DNA from: Pseudomonadota bacterium
GTDB lineage: Bacteria; Pseudomonadota; Alphaproteobacteria; UBA828; JAPUJA01
Length of the DNA stretch: 5,555 bases
Assembly (NCBI GenBank): GCA_027296525.1
Contig: JAPUJA010000001.1
Coordinates: forward strand, 1-5,555
Direction of reading: 5' to 3'
Below the pieces are notes generated by a model, which was given only the letters and a program-made list of their open reading frames with translations, did no database searches and was not told the origin of the DNA. Position numbers and translations under genes: made by a program. Of this stretch, positions 1 through 5,555 are shown piece by piece. The first letter of the stretch is position 1, and every line of letters starts with the position of its first letter.

Positions 1-1080
1 CTCCGAGCTGCACGCCGTGTTGGCCTCGAAGACATCGTCCTCGTCGGTGATTTCGTTGCCGATCCAGCTGTCCCAGAACATCCCCTGACGGTGCCCGAAG
101 AGCGGCCATTGCGCCGCCGCGCCCTCGGTTGAGCCGCTGTACTTCTTGGTGAGCTCGAAGCCGACCTTGCCGAGATCGCGCACCTTCACGCCGGGCTTCA
201 TCGCCTCGATGACGCCGTTGACGATGTTCGCGCACCCCTCGACGAGATCGCGCTGGGCCTTCGTCGGCTTCTTGCCGCACACCGTCGTGCGGCCCGGGTC
301 CATGAAGTAGCCTTCCTTCATCGGTCCCATGAGCCAAGCGCGCACGAGATCGCCCTCGTTCACCGGGTCGGTGCTGTAGCCGCTGATGGGCGCGCGCGAC
401 CAGTATTGGATGCGATCGCCATGGGAGCAGCGGATATATTCGAGGACGCCGCCATGCTTCATGACCTCGCCGGCCCCTTCGGCGACCGCTTCGGCTTCCG
501 TCTTGCCCATGAGCATCCCTTCCATCAGCTTGGTCATGCCGATCGTCGCGATCTCGCCGGCTTCGCGCATGCAATCGAGCTCGCGTGACGATTGCTGACG
601 GCGCGCCAGGAGGACAAGCTTGTCCTCGGGCCACCAGTCGATCTTCGGCGTCGCCTCCTTGAGCTGCCACCAATATTTCGCCGGAAGCGTATCGGAGCCG
701 ACGAGCGCGACCTTGCCGGAGATGCCGCGTGCGTTGAGCGCGTCCGCGACGCCCTTGATCGGGTCCATATGCCACTGGACGCGCTCGGTCGCGAGCAGGT
801 CTTCCGGATAACCCCCTTCATCCATATGAAGCTCGGGCGTCTCGCCGATTTGAAGGATCACCGACGAGTAGGAGCGCGCCTGCCAGATCGGCGTGTCGTA
901 CTCGTGGGCCGAATGGCCGGAATAGAAGTTGGTCAGATAGAGGACATCGCCGCAGCGGTCGTAGGAGCCCGCCGAGCGCCCCCAGACGACGGCCGCGTCG
1001 TAGCCTTTCTCTTTCATGTTGTCATGGACCCGCCGCCAGCGGTCCTCATATTCCTCCTTGGGGAAGTACATGCTCGGCAT
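1..1080 (-). CDS. M24-family (prolidase/creatinase-like) hydrolase, 3' end missing
   Basis: The first 360 residues are visible and the C-terminus lies beyond position 1. Residues ~10-155 look like the creatinase/prolidase N-terminal domain, and ~165 onward is the pita-bread catalytic domain. Key matches are GDLV (243-246), MDPGRT (260-265), FGH (328-330) and a closing stretch in which Glu360 falls where the family has the ...TIEPG Glu. By alignment from memory, D261, H330 and E360 match three metal ligands. The first Asp of the usual LIDAG motif is replaced (about W249), so metal binding may be altered, as in metal-free creatinase. Members cleave Xaa-Pro peptides or C-N bonds in small molecules such as creatine or ectoine derivatives; the substrate cannot be told here. 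No signal peptide is seen, so it is probably cytoplasmic. The ATG at 1080 follows purine-rich AGGGAG repeats; Met4 is an alternative start. Family assignment is firm, substrate unknown. Confidence 0.85.
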   Translation of the reverse strand, partial: MPSMYFPKEEYEDRWRRVHDNMKEKGYDAAVVWGRSAGSYDRCGDVLYLTNFYSGHSAHEYDTPIWQARSYSSVILQIGETPELHMDEGGYPEDLLATERVQWHMDPIKGVADALNARGISGKVALVGSDTLPAKYWWQLKEATPKIDWWPEDKLVLLARRQQSSRELDCMREAGEIATIGMTKLMEGMLMGKTEAEAVAEGAGEVMKHGGVLEYIRCSHGDRIQYWSRAPISGYSTDPVNEGDLVRAWLMGPMKEGYFMDPGRTTVCGKKPTKAQRDLVEGCANIVNGVIEAMKPGVKVRDLGKVGFELTKKYSGSTEGAAAQWPLFGHRQGMFWDSWIGNEITDEDDVFEANTACSSE

Positions 1081-1172
1081 ATCTCCCTATCTCCCTCTTG
1101 CTTGGGTTTGACCCGAAGATCATCGTTCGCTTTTCGCGCTTGAAGAAAGATGCTACTCGATCGGAGGTCTTT

Positions 1173-1210
1173 CCAAAAGGCCCCCCGGGCCAAAAGGCCC
1201 CCTCGGGGCT
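1173..1210. repeat. Two direct repeats, each with a GC hairpin
   Basis: CCAAAAGGCCCCC occurs at 1173 and again at 1190, a 17-bp period. The first copy forms a 5-bp stem GGCCC/GGGCC with a CCC loop (1179-1191). The second forms GCCCC/GGGGC with a CTC loop (1197-1209). Read on the minus strand, each stem is followed by or lies one base from TTTT, so they resemble two small intrinsic terminators in tandem upstream of the M24 gene. A third, degenerate similar stretch (AAAGCCCCCTTCGG, 1311-1324) lies inside the start of the cysteine-rich gene. The rest of the 1081-1293 spacer is GC-rich, and I see no convincing -35/-10 pair for either divergent gene. The repeat is certain; a regulatory role is a guess. 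Confidence 0.6.
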
Positions 1211-1293
1211 AAAAGCTCCGTCGCGCGCGCATGGGGTGGGTGGCGTTCCCCGCGCCCGCATGAGGCGGTCGCTCCGCGAGAGGCACAGGCGCG

Positions 1294-1680
1294 ATGATCC
1301 AACTCAAGCCAAAGCCCCCTTCGGACTCCGATAGCTGCCGGAGACCCGGCCTCGTCAAAAAGGCCTTCCTGTTTTTCGTGATGGGCTTTGGCTGTCTGGC
1401 CGCTGTTTCAGGCGCCTCGGCGACGGAGGTAGATGTGCCCGCCGAGATGAGGGCATGTGTGGCCGATGCGGACTGTGGCTATGTCGAGACGACCTGCAGT
1501 TCCTGTTGCGGTTATGTCGCCATCAACAGGGATTACGAACAGGTTTTTTACGATGATCTCTACGCACCCGCCTGCGCCGGCTACGGCGGCGCCGTCTGCG
1601 ATTGCATCGCTCCCCAAACGGTCCCGGCATGTCGCGAGGGGGCTTGCGTTCTTGAACCCTGTTCCCAAGGAGCGCCCTGA
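1294..1680 (+). CDS. Small exported cysteine-rich protein, unknown function
   Basis: This gene encodes 128 residues in a family I do not recognise. A Sec-type signal is visible: basic VKK at 21-23, a hydrophobic core (24-40) and an A-S-A site giving likely cleavage after residue 43. The mature part of ~85 residues has 11 cysteines (55, 61, 68, 71, 72, 94, 102, 104, 113, 118, 123) including a CC pair and CDC, so a disulfide-rich periplasmic or secreted fold is likely; an odd count leaves one Cys free, for a metal, a partner or a dimer. The start is nearly forced: an in-frame TGA lies at 1261-1263 and no other start codon comes before the hydrophobic core; a GAGAGG sits 10 nt upstream. The n-region before the hydrophobic core is unusually long (~23 residues). 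It stands alone, divergent from the M24 gene and converging on the membrane methyltransferase gene. The export call is good; function is open. Confidence 0.75.
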   Translation: MIQLKPKPPSDSDSCRRPGLVKKAFLFFVMGFGCLAAVSGASATEVDVPAEMRACVADADCGYVETTCSSCCGYVAINRDYEQVFYDDLYAPACAGYGGAVCDCIAPQTVPACREGACVLEPCSQGAP

Positions 1681-1686
1681 GCGCCT

Positions 1687-4140
1687 CTAACGCGCCCTGC
1701 CGAAGACCAGCGCCGCGCTCAAGTAAAGCGCGAGCGCGAGCCCGACCACCACCGTGAAGCCCAGGTGGATCGCCAAGAGGGTCGCGAGCACGGCGCTGAT
1801 CACCGAGGCGAAGCCGTTGATCCCGAAGGCCCAGGGGACGAGCGCCGGGCGATCATGGGCGATGCGGGAAAGCCCGAGCGGAAACGGCATGCCCATGAAG
1901 AAGGCGAGCGGCGCGATGAGCAGAAGCGCGAGCGCGATCTTCGCCGCTCTGGGAAGCGCCACGGCGCTCTCGATCAGGGGCGGCAGCGCGACGAGGTGGG
2001 CGAGCGCCACCAGGATGATGCCGCTGATCGCGATGGCGATGGCCCGCCCGCGATATCCGGCCGACGATGGGCCGCCCGCCTCCTTGGTGAGCCATTGGGA
2101 GAAGCCGCTGCCGATACCGGCGAACACCAGAAAGGCGGCGAGCACCACGGCCACGGCATAGAGCGGGTGGCCGAGGAAGAGGGTGAAACGCTGGATGAAG
2201 GCGATCTCGATGAACAGGAAGGCGAGCCCGAGGGCGAAGAAGTAGCCGGCGATGCGGGCGAAGCCCGGGCCTTCGCTGCTTGGGCCTTGGCTCCTTGAAC
2301 GGGCGGCGCGCTTCAGAAACGGTATCGGAAGCAGGATGAAGACAGCGCTGGCGGCGAGGGCGAGGGCCAATGTGGCGAGCAGGATGACGTAGCCCCATTC
2401 GACGAGCGCGAGCCCTCCCTTCGCGCGAAGCCCGATGAGCTCGACGAGCGCGCGCCATTTGAGGAAATGCCCGAAATAGGGCTTATCGTCGGTCGCGGGC
2501 TCCAGCGCGTATTTGTAATTGCCCATGAAGGATTGAGCCTGAGGCCCGATGAGCGCCTTCGTGCCGAGATAGAGGTAGGGCCGCTCGAGCAAGTTGTAGC
2601 GGTTGACCTCGCCCGCCTCGATCCCCGGATAGTAGGCGAGATCGAACCAGCGCTCGGTGCAGAAGCGCCGGAGGGCCGCGATCTCGTCCGCCTCGAACGC
2701 GCCGTTCTTGACGAGCAACGTCGTCGTCTTCCAGCCCCGGATGAGCGCGAGCTGGTTTTCGGGCTCGCTCGCGCCGCGCGCCTCGAGCGCTTGAAGCGCG
2801 GTGGCGAAGAGCTTGAGGGCGTCGCGCGGGGGCACCCGAAGCCAACGGGTGATCGCGAGCAGGCCGCCTTCCTCGAGGCGCGCAAGATAGGCCTCGAAGG
2901 CCTCTTTCGTGTAAGTCGCGCTCTCGTTGAGCGCGTGAACGCCGGCCGCCGCCGCGCTGAAGGAGTCGAGCAGGGAAAGCTGGATGAGATCGTAGCTTGC
3001 TTGCGTCGTCTGCACGAAGCTTCGGGCCTCCGCGATATGGACGCTAAGCTCGGGACCCTCATAGACGTGTCCCGCGAACGCCGCGAACCTGTCTTTAACC
3101 AACTCCACGGTCTGGGGGTTGAGCTCGACGGCGTCGATCGAGGCCGCCCCGTGGAGCCGCGCGAGCCAGATCCCGCCACCCGTGCCGGAGCCCAGCAGGA
3201 GCGTCTTCGGCCTTTCCAGAAGGTGATAGGGGAGGGCGCCGGTCTGCATGTCGAGATAGGCGAGGCGTTCGAGATCACCCTCGAAGCGCGTGATCGCCTG
3301 CATCGAATCCCCATCCGTGAAGAGGCCGAGCTGTTCCGGCGGTTCCAGCCGGCTCGCCAGACTCAGGCCCGGCGCGTGCCGGAAGGGAATGGTCGGGCTC
3401 TCGACCAGGTCGAGCCTTCCCAAGGGGCTCGTGCGCTGGGCGATGATCTCGGCGCCGGGCACCCGGAGCGCGAGGCTCAAGGCCTTGTATTCGGAAGGCG
3501 TCGGCGCGATCAGCGCCCCGGGCCAGAGGAGGACGAGCGCGAGCAGAGGCGCAAGACACGCGAAGCCCGCGAGGCGGCCCTTTCCTTTCGCGCCCAAGAG
3601 GGCGAGCGCGGACGCGATGAGGCCGAGCGCGCCGATCGCTCGAAGCCCGTCTTCCGGGTCGAGAACGAAGAGCAGGCCGATGATGGCGAGGCTCCCAAGC
3701 CCCGCGCCCAGGAGGTCCGCCCGGTAGATGCCGCCGATCTCTCTCGTCAGATGGCTGTAGCTAAGGCCGATCGCCGAGGCCACGAAGAAGAAGGGCAGTG
3801 CGAGCAGCAGGTAGAGCGCGGCGAGGTTGAGCTGCTGGTCGAAGTCCCAGCCGAACTCGAGGGGATTGAACGGGATGCGCTCCACAACCGTGACGCTTGC
3901 CAAGGCGCTGAGCGCGAAGAGCGCCGCGCTCGCGGCGAAGGCGAGATCGAAGCGCCGCTTCAGCCACTCCTTGGTGAAGGCAAGGAAGGTGCCGGCGACG
4001 CCGTAGCCGAGCAGCGCGAGAGAGATCACCATATAGGCGACGTGATGCCACTGGATGATCGCGAACAGACGCATCACCAGGATCTCGAAGGCGAGCGCCG
4101 CGCCCGAGAGCGCCGCGACGGCGAAGAGGAGGGGCATCAC
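1687..4140 (-). CDS. Polytopic membrane protein with spermidine-synthase-like SAM methyltransferase domain
   Basis: The product has 817 residues in three parts. Seven likely membrane helices come first (about 4-28, 33-56, 66-85, 105-126, 142-160, 167-184, 190-211). A soluble Rossmann domain follows (~213-570). Seven more helices close it (about 580-605, 630-649, 659-679, 700-721, 733-750, 768-790, 793-813). The soluble part carries a SAM-binding loop LLLGSGTGGG (314-323), the ribose-binding acidic residue in AVELNP (337-342), AEARSF (370-375) and YDLIQLSLLD (383-392), as in the spermidine-synthase-like superfamily. The usual aminopropyltransferase active-site Asp pattern is not evident, so polyamine synthesis is unlikely; the substrate is unknown. 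Basic loops at 57-63, 185-189 and 610-616 suggest the catalytic domain faces the periplasm. Start is GTG at 4140, or the adjacent ATG at 4137; both overlap the pcm stop, implying translational coupling. TAG ends it 6 bp from the convergent gene. Confidence 0.88.
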   Translation of the reverse strand: MMPLLFAVAALSGAALAFEILVMRLFAIIQWHHVAYMVISLALLGYGVAGTFLAFTKEWLKRRFDLAFAASAALFALSALASVTVVERIPFNPLEFGWDFDQQLNLAALYLLLALPFFFVASAIGLSYSHLTREIGGIYRADLLGAGLGSLAIIGLLFVLDPEDGLRAIGALGLIASALALLGAKGKGRLAGFACLAPLLALVLLWPGALIAPTPSEYKALSLALRVPGAEIIAQRTSPLGRLDLVESPTIPFRHAPGLSLASRLEPPEQLGLFTDGDSMQAITRFEGDLERLAYLDMQTGALPYHLLERPKTLLLGSGTGGGIWLARLHGAASIDAVELNPQTVELVKDRFAAFAGHVYEGPELSVHIAEARSFVQTTQASYDLIQLSLLDSFSAAAAGVHALNESATYTKEAFEAYLARLEEGGLLAITRWLRVPPRDALKLFATALQALEARGASEPENQLALIRGWKTTTLLVKNGAFEADEIAALRRFCTERWFDLAYYPGIEAGEVNRYNLLERPYLYLGTKALIGPQAQSFMGNYKYALEPATDDKPYFGHFLKWRALVELIGLRAKGGLALVEWGYVILLATLALALAASAVFILLPIPFLKRAARSRSQGPSSEGPGFARIAGYFFALGLAFLFIEIAFIQRFTLFLGHPLYAVAVVLAAFLVFAGIGSGFSQWLTKEAGGPSSAGYRGRAIAIAISGIILVALAHLVALPPLIESAVALPRAAKIALALLLIAPLAFFMGMPFPLGLSRIAHDRPALVPWAFGINGFASVISAVLATLLAIHLGFTVVVGLALALYLSAALVFGRAR
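4137..4140 (-). promoter_or_regulatory. Stop/start overlap coupling pcm to the membrane methyltransferase gene
   Basis: On the minus strand the sequence reads GTGATG, where TGA (4139-4137) ends pcm, GTG (4140-4138) can start the downstream gene with a 4-nt overlap, and ATG (4137-4135) can start it with a 1-nt overlap. Either way ribosomes ending pcm can restart, which suggests coordinated production of the two proteins. Confidence 0.75.
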
Positions 4141-4895
4141 TCAGGGGCGCGGGTGAAGGGCACGAAAGCGACGGGCAGGAGGGCCCGGGTCGTGACCGCG
4201 CCCGCCGCGTCCTTCTCGACGAGTACGAGTTCCTGGGTCAGGAACGGGCTGCCCACGGGGATCACCATGCGCCCGCCGGGTTTGAGTTGCTCGATCAGGG
4301 GCGGCGGGATCTGGCCGGCGGCCGCGGTCACCACGATGCCATCGAAGGGCGCGTGCTCTTCCCAGCCGTAGTAGCCGTCGCCCGTGCGCGCCGCGACGTT
4401 CTGATAGCCCAGCCGCGCGAGCCGTTTGCGCGCCGATGCCGCGAGCTCCGGGATGATCTCGATGGTGTAGACCTCGCCGACCAGCCTAGAGAGCACCGCC
4501 GCCTGATAGCCCGAGCCCGTGCCGATTTCGAGCACGGCGTCATCGGACCCTGGCGACAACAGATCGGTCATGAGCGCGACGATATAGGGCTGGGAGATTG
4601 TCTGGCCGTAGCCGATGGGGAGCGGGCGGTTCGCGTAGGCCCAGCGGAGCTCCGATTCCGGCACGAATTCGTGACGCGGCACGGTGCCCATCGCCTCCAT
4701 CACGCGTGGATCGAGCTCTCCCTTGCCGATCCAGCGGGCGGTCGCGCGCACGTCGCCCTCGATCTCGCGCACCATCGCCGCCCGGGCGTCGGCGTAGGCG
4801 TCACCGGCATACGCGTCATCGGCGCACACGTCACTCGCCGGCACACTGAAGAGCAGCAGGCCGATCACCCAAAGGAAGCCCGCGCGCGCCCGCAT
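4137..4895 (-). CDS. pcm: Exported protein-L-isoaspartate O-methyltransferase
   Basis: The 252-residue product transfers a methyl group from SAM to isoaspartyl residues in damaged proteins, starting their repair. Family features in order: PRHEFVP (73-79), YGQTISQPYIVALM (96-109), the SAM loop VLEIGTGSGYQAAVL (121-135), the acidic strand end YTIEI (143-147), GDGYYGW (172-178), APFDGIVVTAA (182-192), IPPPLIEQL (196-204) and GGRMVIPVG (207-215). About 40 residues precede the core; they begin with a Sec-type signal (MRARAG, then a hydrophobic stretch 7-20) with likely cleavage after V-C-A at 23-25, and no lipobox is seen. A short DAYAGDAYADA repeat follows (27-37). This points to a periplasmic enzyme, unlike cytoplasmic E. 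coli Pcm. I chose the ATG at 4895 because AAAAGGAG lies 11 nt upstream and the signal begins there; the frame stays open to 5105 but that part is Arg/Gly-rich and reads as non-coding. It is the first gene of a two-gene operon. Confidence 0.93.
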   Translation of the reverse strand: MRARAGFLWVIGLLLFSVPASDVCADDAYAGDAYADARAAMVREIEGDVRATARWIGKGELDPRVMEAMGTVPRHEFVPESELRWAYANRPLPIGYGQTISQPYIVALMTDLLSPGSDDAVLEIGTGSGYQAAVLSRLVGEVYTIEIIPELAASARKRLARLGYQNVAARTGDGYYGWEEHAPFDGIVVTAAAGQIPPPLIEQLKPGGRMVIPVGSPFLTQELVLVEKDAAGAVTTRALLPVAFVPFTRAPE

Positions 4896-5005
4896 GGCCG
4901 TTGCCGCTCCTTTTCCCCGGCGCTGGCATCTATCGACGGTTCCGCCGGAGGATCGAGTGTCGCGCTCGGGCGAAACTTGCGCAACCGCGAGGCGGGGGAA
5001 GGGGA

Positions 5006-5053
5006 GCGGCGCCCCTCGGGGGCGGCGCCCCTCGAGCGCGGCGCCCCTCGAGC
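5006..5053. repeat. Three 16-bp GC-rich tandem repeats
   Basis: Units start at 5006, 5022 and 5038. Copies two and three are identical (GCGGCGCCCCTCGAGC); copy one differs in its last three bases, ending GGGG. Each holds the palindromes GGCGCC and, in two copies, CTCGAG. The array lies in the 4896-5191 spacer between the divergent pcm and zur genes, on the pcm side. No protein-binding family is recognised; slippage-derived satellite DNA is the simplest reading. The rest of this spacer, up to the AT-rich island near 5105, shows nothing else I can name. Confidence 0.8.
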
Positions 5054-5094
5054 GCGTCGAAGGACCGGCCCGTCGAAACCGGCTTCGTCTGGGA

Positions 5095-5123
5095 TTGCCG
5101 GCCAATTTGTTATGTTATATCAT
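5095..5123 (+). promoter_or_regulatory. Candidate sigma-70 promoter of zur
   Basis: TTGCCG (5095-5100; four of six to TTGACA) is separated by 17 bp from TATCAT (5118-5123; five of six to TATAAT). It is inside the only AT-rich island of the spacer and would start transcription near 5130, about 60 nt before the zur start codon. Prediction by eye only. Confidence 0.45.
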
Positions 5124-5128
5124 TGCTT
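5108..5128. promoter_or_regulatory. Zur-box-like operator in front of zur
   Basis: The half-site ATGTTATA (5112-5119) equals the half-site I recall for proteobacterial Zur operators (ATGTTATA-N-TATAACAT). The right half is degenerate (ATTGCTT, 5122-5128; four of seven). A second symmetrical reading, TGTTATGTTATATCA (5108-5122), pairs as TGnTATnnnATAnCA. It covers the spacer and -10 of the candidate zur promoter, so zinc-loaded Zur bound here would block transcription of its own gene. The weak right half keeps confidence moderate. Confidence 0.45.
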
Positions 5129-5180
5129 CCAAGCGGTGCCGTCTGGCTCGCCGTTTGTTTGTGCATTCGTTGAGATACCT

Positions 5181-5184
5181 GGAG
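5181..5184 (+). promoter_or_regulatory. Ribosome binding site setting the TTG start of zur
   Basis: GGAG lies 7 nt before TTG at 5192, an ideal spacing. The next in-frame candidate, GTG at 5234, has no purine-rich motif in front of it. An in-frame TGA at 5171-5173 limits how far upstream the gene could begin. Confidence 0.65.
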
Positions 5185-5191
5185 CAATCTT

Positions 5192-5555
5192 TTGAAAAAT
5201 ATTGCTTTTCGCAAACACAACCACAAACGCTGCGTGAGCCGGGCGCTCGCCGGCGCCGAGGCGCTCTGCGCGCGCAAGGGCTCGCGGTTCACGCCGCTCC
5301 GGCGGCGCGTGCTCGAAATCCTGTGGCGGTCCCACGACCCGATCGGCGCTTACGAGCTGCTCGACCGCCTGAAGGGTGAAGGCCGCCGGGCGGCGCCGCC
5401 CACCGTCTACCGCGCGTTGCAATTCTTGAGCGACGCCGGGTTGATCCACCGGATCGAGTCGCTCAACGCCTATGTGGGATGTCCCAATCCAGAGACCCGC
5501 CACGACGCCCAGCATTTGATTTGCGGCACCTGCGGCGGGGTCGCCGAGATCGAGG
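5192..5555 (+). CDS. zur: Zinc uptake regulator Zur (Fur family), 3' end missing
   Basis: The first 121 residues are visible. Zur proteins are zinc-dependent repressors of zinc-uptake genes. The N-terminal winged helix spans ~17-90, with TPLRRRVLEILW (34-45), SHDPIGAYELL (48-58) and the recognition-helix motif PPTVYRAL (69-76). Zinc residues align with E. coli Zur: H86 (its H77), C97 (C88), H104 (H96) and E119 (E111) for the sensing site, and C111/C114 (CGTC) for half of the structural Cys4 site; the other two cysteines would lie past the window. This pattern, with IESLNAYVGC (88-97), separates it from Fur, which lacks C97. The TTG start keeps the H-x-H-x-x-C segment (H9, H11, C14) that I recall as typical of alphaproteobacterial Zur; starting at GTG 5234 would remove it. 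Divergent from pcm; a Zur-box-like site upstream suggests self-repression. The zinc-transporter genes often beside zur may lie to the right. Confidence 0.9.
   Translation, partial: MKNIAFRKHNHKRCVSRALAGAEALCARKGSRFTPLRRRVLEILWRSHDPIGAYELLDRLKGEGRRAAPPTVYRALQFLSDAGLIHRIESLNAYVGCPNPETRHDAQHLICGTCGGVAEIE

Noticed and set aside
592..1143. A plus-strand frame of 183 codons across the M24 gene
   Set aside because: It is antisense to a well-supported M24 sequence and resembles no family I know.
1046..1334. Small open frames on both strands in the 1081-1293 spacer
   Set aside because: They are low-complexity products of the GC repeat (GPPGQKAPSGLKAPS-like), overlap the real flanking genes, and lack supporting features.
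1687..4140. Calling the membrane protein a spermidine synthase (speE)
   Set aside because: It is far larger than SpeE, carries about 14 membrane helices, and the aminopropyltransferase active-site pattern is not visible.
2467..4371. A 634-codon plus-strand open frame antisense to the membrane methyltransferase gene
   Set aside because: It is rich in Arg, Glu and Ala with no domain or hydrophobic core, as expected from the complement of a GC-rich gene. The minus-strand product has clear family motifs and helices.
5006..5053. CRISPR-like array
   Set aside because: The units are contiguous 16-bp tandem copies with no spacers, and no cas genes are nearby.
4896..5105. N-terminal extension of pcm to an upstream start at 5105
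   Set aside because: The 70 extra residues are Arg/Gly/Pro-rich, run through the tandem repeat, and would bury the signal peptide. The ATG at 4895 has a good ribosome binding site.
4287..5195. A plus-strand frame of 302 codons opposite pcm
   Set aside because: It is Arg/Gly/His-rich, with no motifs, and mirrors the conserved Pcm sequence on the other strand.

Overview
The window is a GC-rich stretch that looks like an alphaproteobacterial chromosome. The best pointer is the Zur-type Fur regulator at the right edge, whose sequence style (an N-terminal H-x-H-x-x-C motif, TPLRRRVLE, IESLNAYVGC) resembles alphaproteobacterial Zur proteins. The lineage is an inference. I see no rRNA, tRNA, CRISPR array, insertion sequence or phage gene.

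Layout from left to right. (1) Positions 1-1080, minus strand: the first 360 residues of an M24-family (prolidase/creatinase-like) hydrolase whose C-terminus lies off the left edge. (2) Positions 1081-1293: a divergent intergenic region with two copies of a CCAAAAGGCCCCC direct repeat, each forming a small GC hairpin. (3) Positions 1294-1680, plus strand: a small exported cysteine-rich protein of unknown function. (4) Positions 1687-4140, minus strand: an 817-residue polytopic membrane protein with a spermidine-synthase-like SAM-dependent methyltransferase domain between two transmembrane blocks. It converges on gene 3 with only 6 bp between the stops. (5) Positions 4137-4895, minus strand: a protein-L-isoaspartate O-methyltransferase (pcm) with a signal peptide, translationally coupled to gene 4 through a GTGA overlap. 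(6) Positions 4896-5191: a divergent intergenic region with three 16-bp GC-rich tandem repeats and, near its right end, an AT-rich island with a promoter-like pair and a Zur-box-like palindrome. (7) Positions 5192-5555, plus strand: the 5' part of zur, starting at TTG and running off the right edge.

Functionally, genes 4 and 5 form a two-gene operon of SAM-dependent methyltransferases. Pcm carries an export signal, and charge placement in the membrane protein puts its methyltransferase domain on the periplasmic side as well. If both are right, the operon describes envelope methylation that needs SAM outside the cytoplasm, and this is the most interesting idea in the window. The zur gene appears able to repress itself through the palindrome over its promoter. 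The M24 and cysteine-rich genes have no visible functional tie to the rest. I found no clearly new defence, mobile or RNA system.
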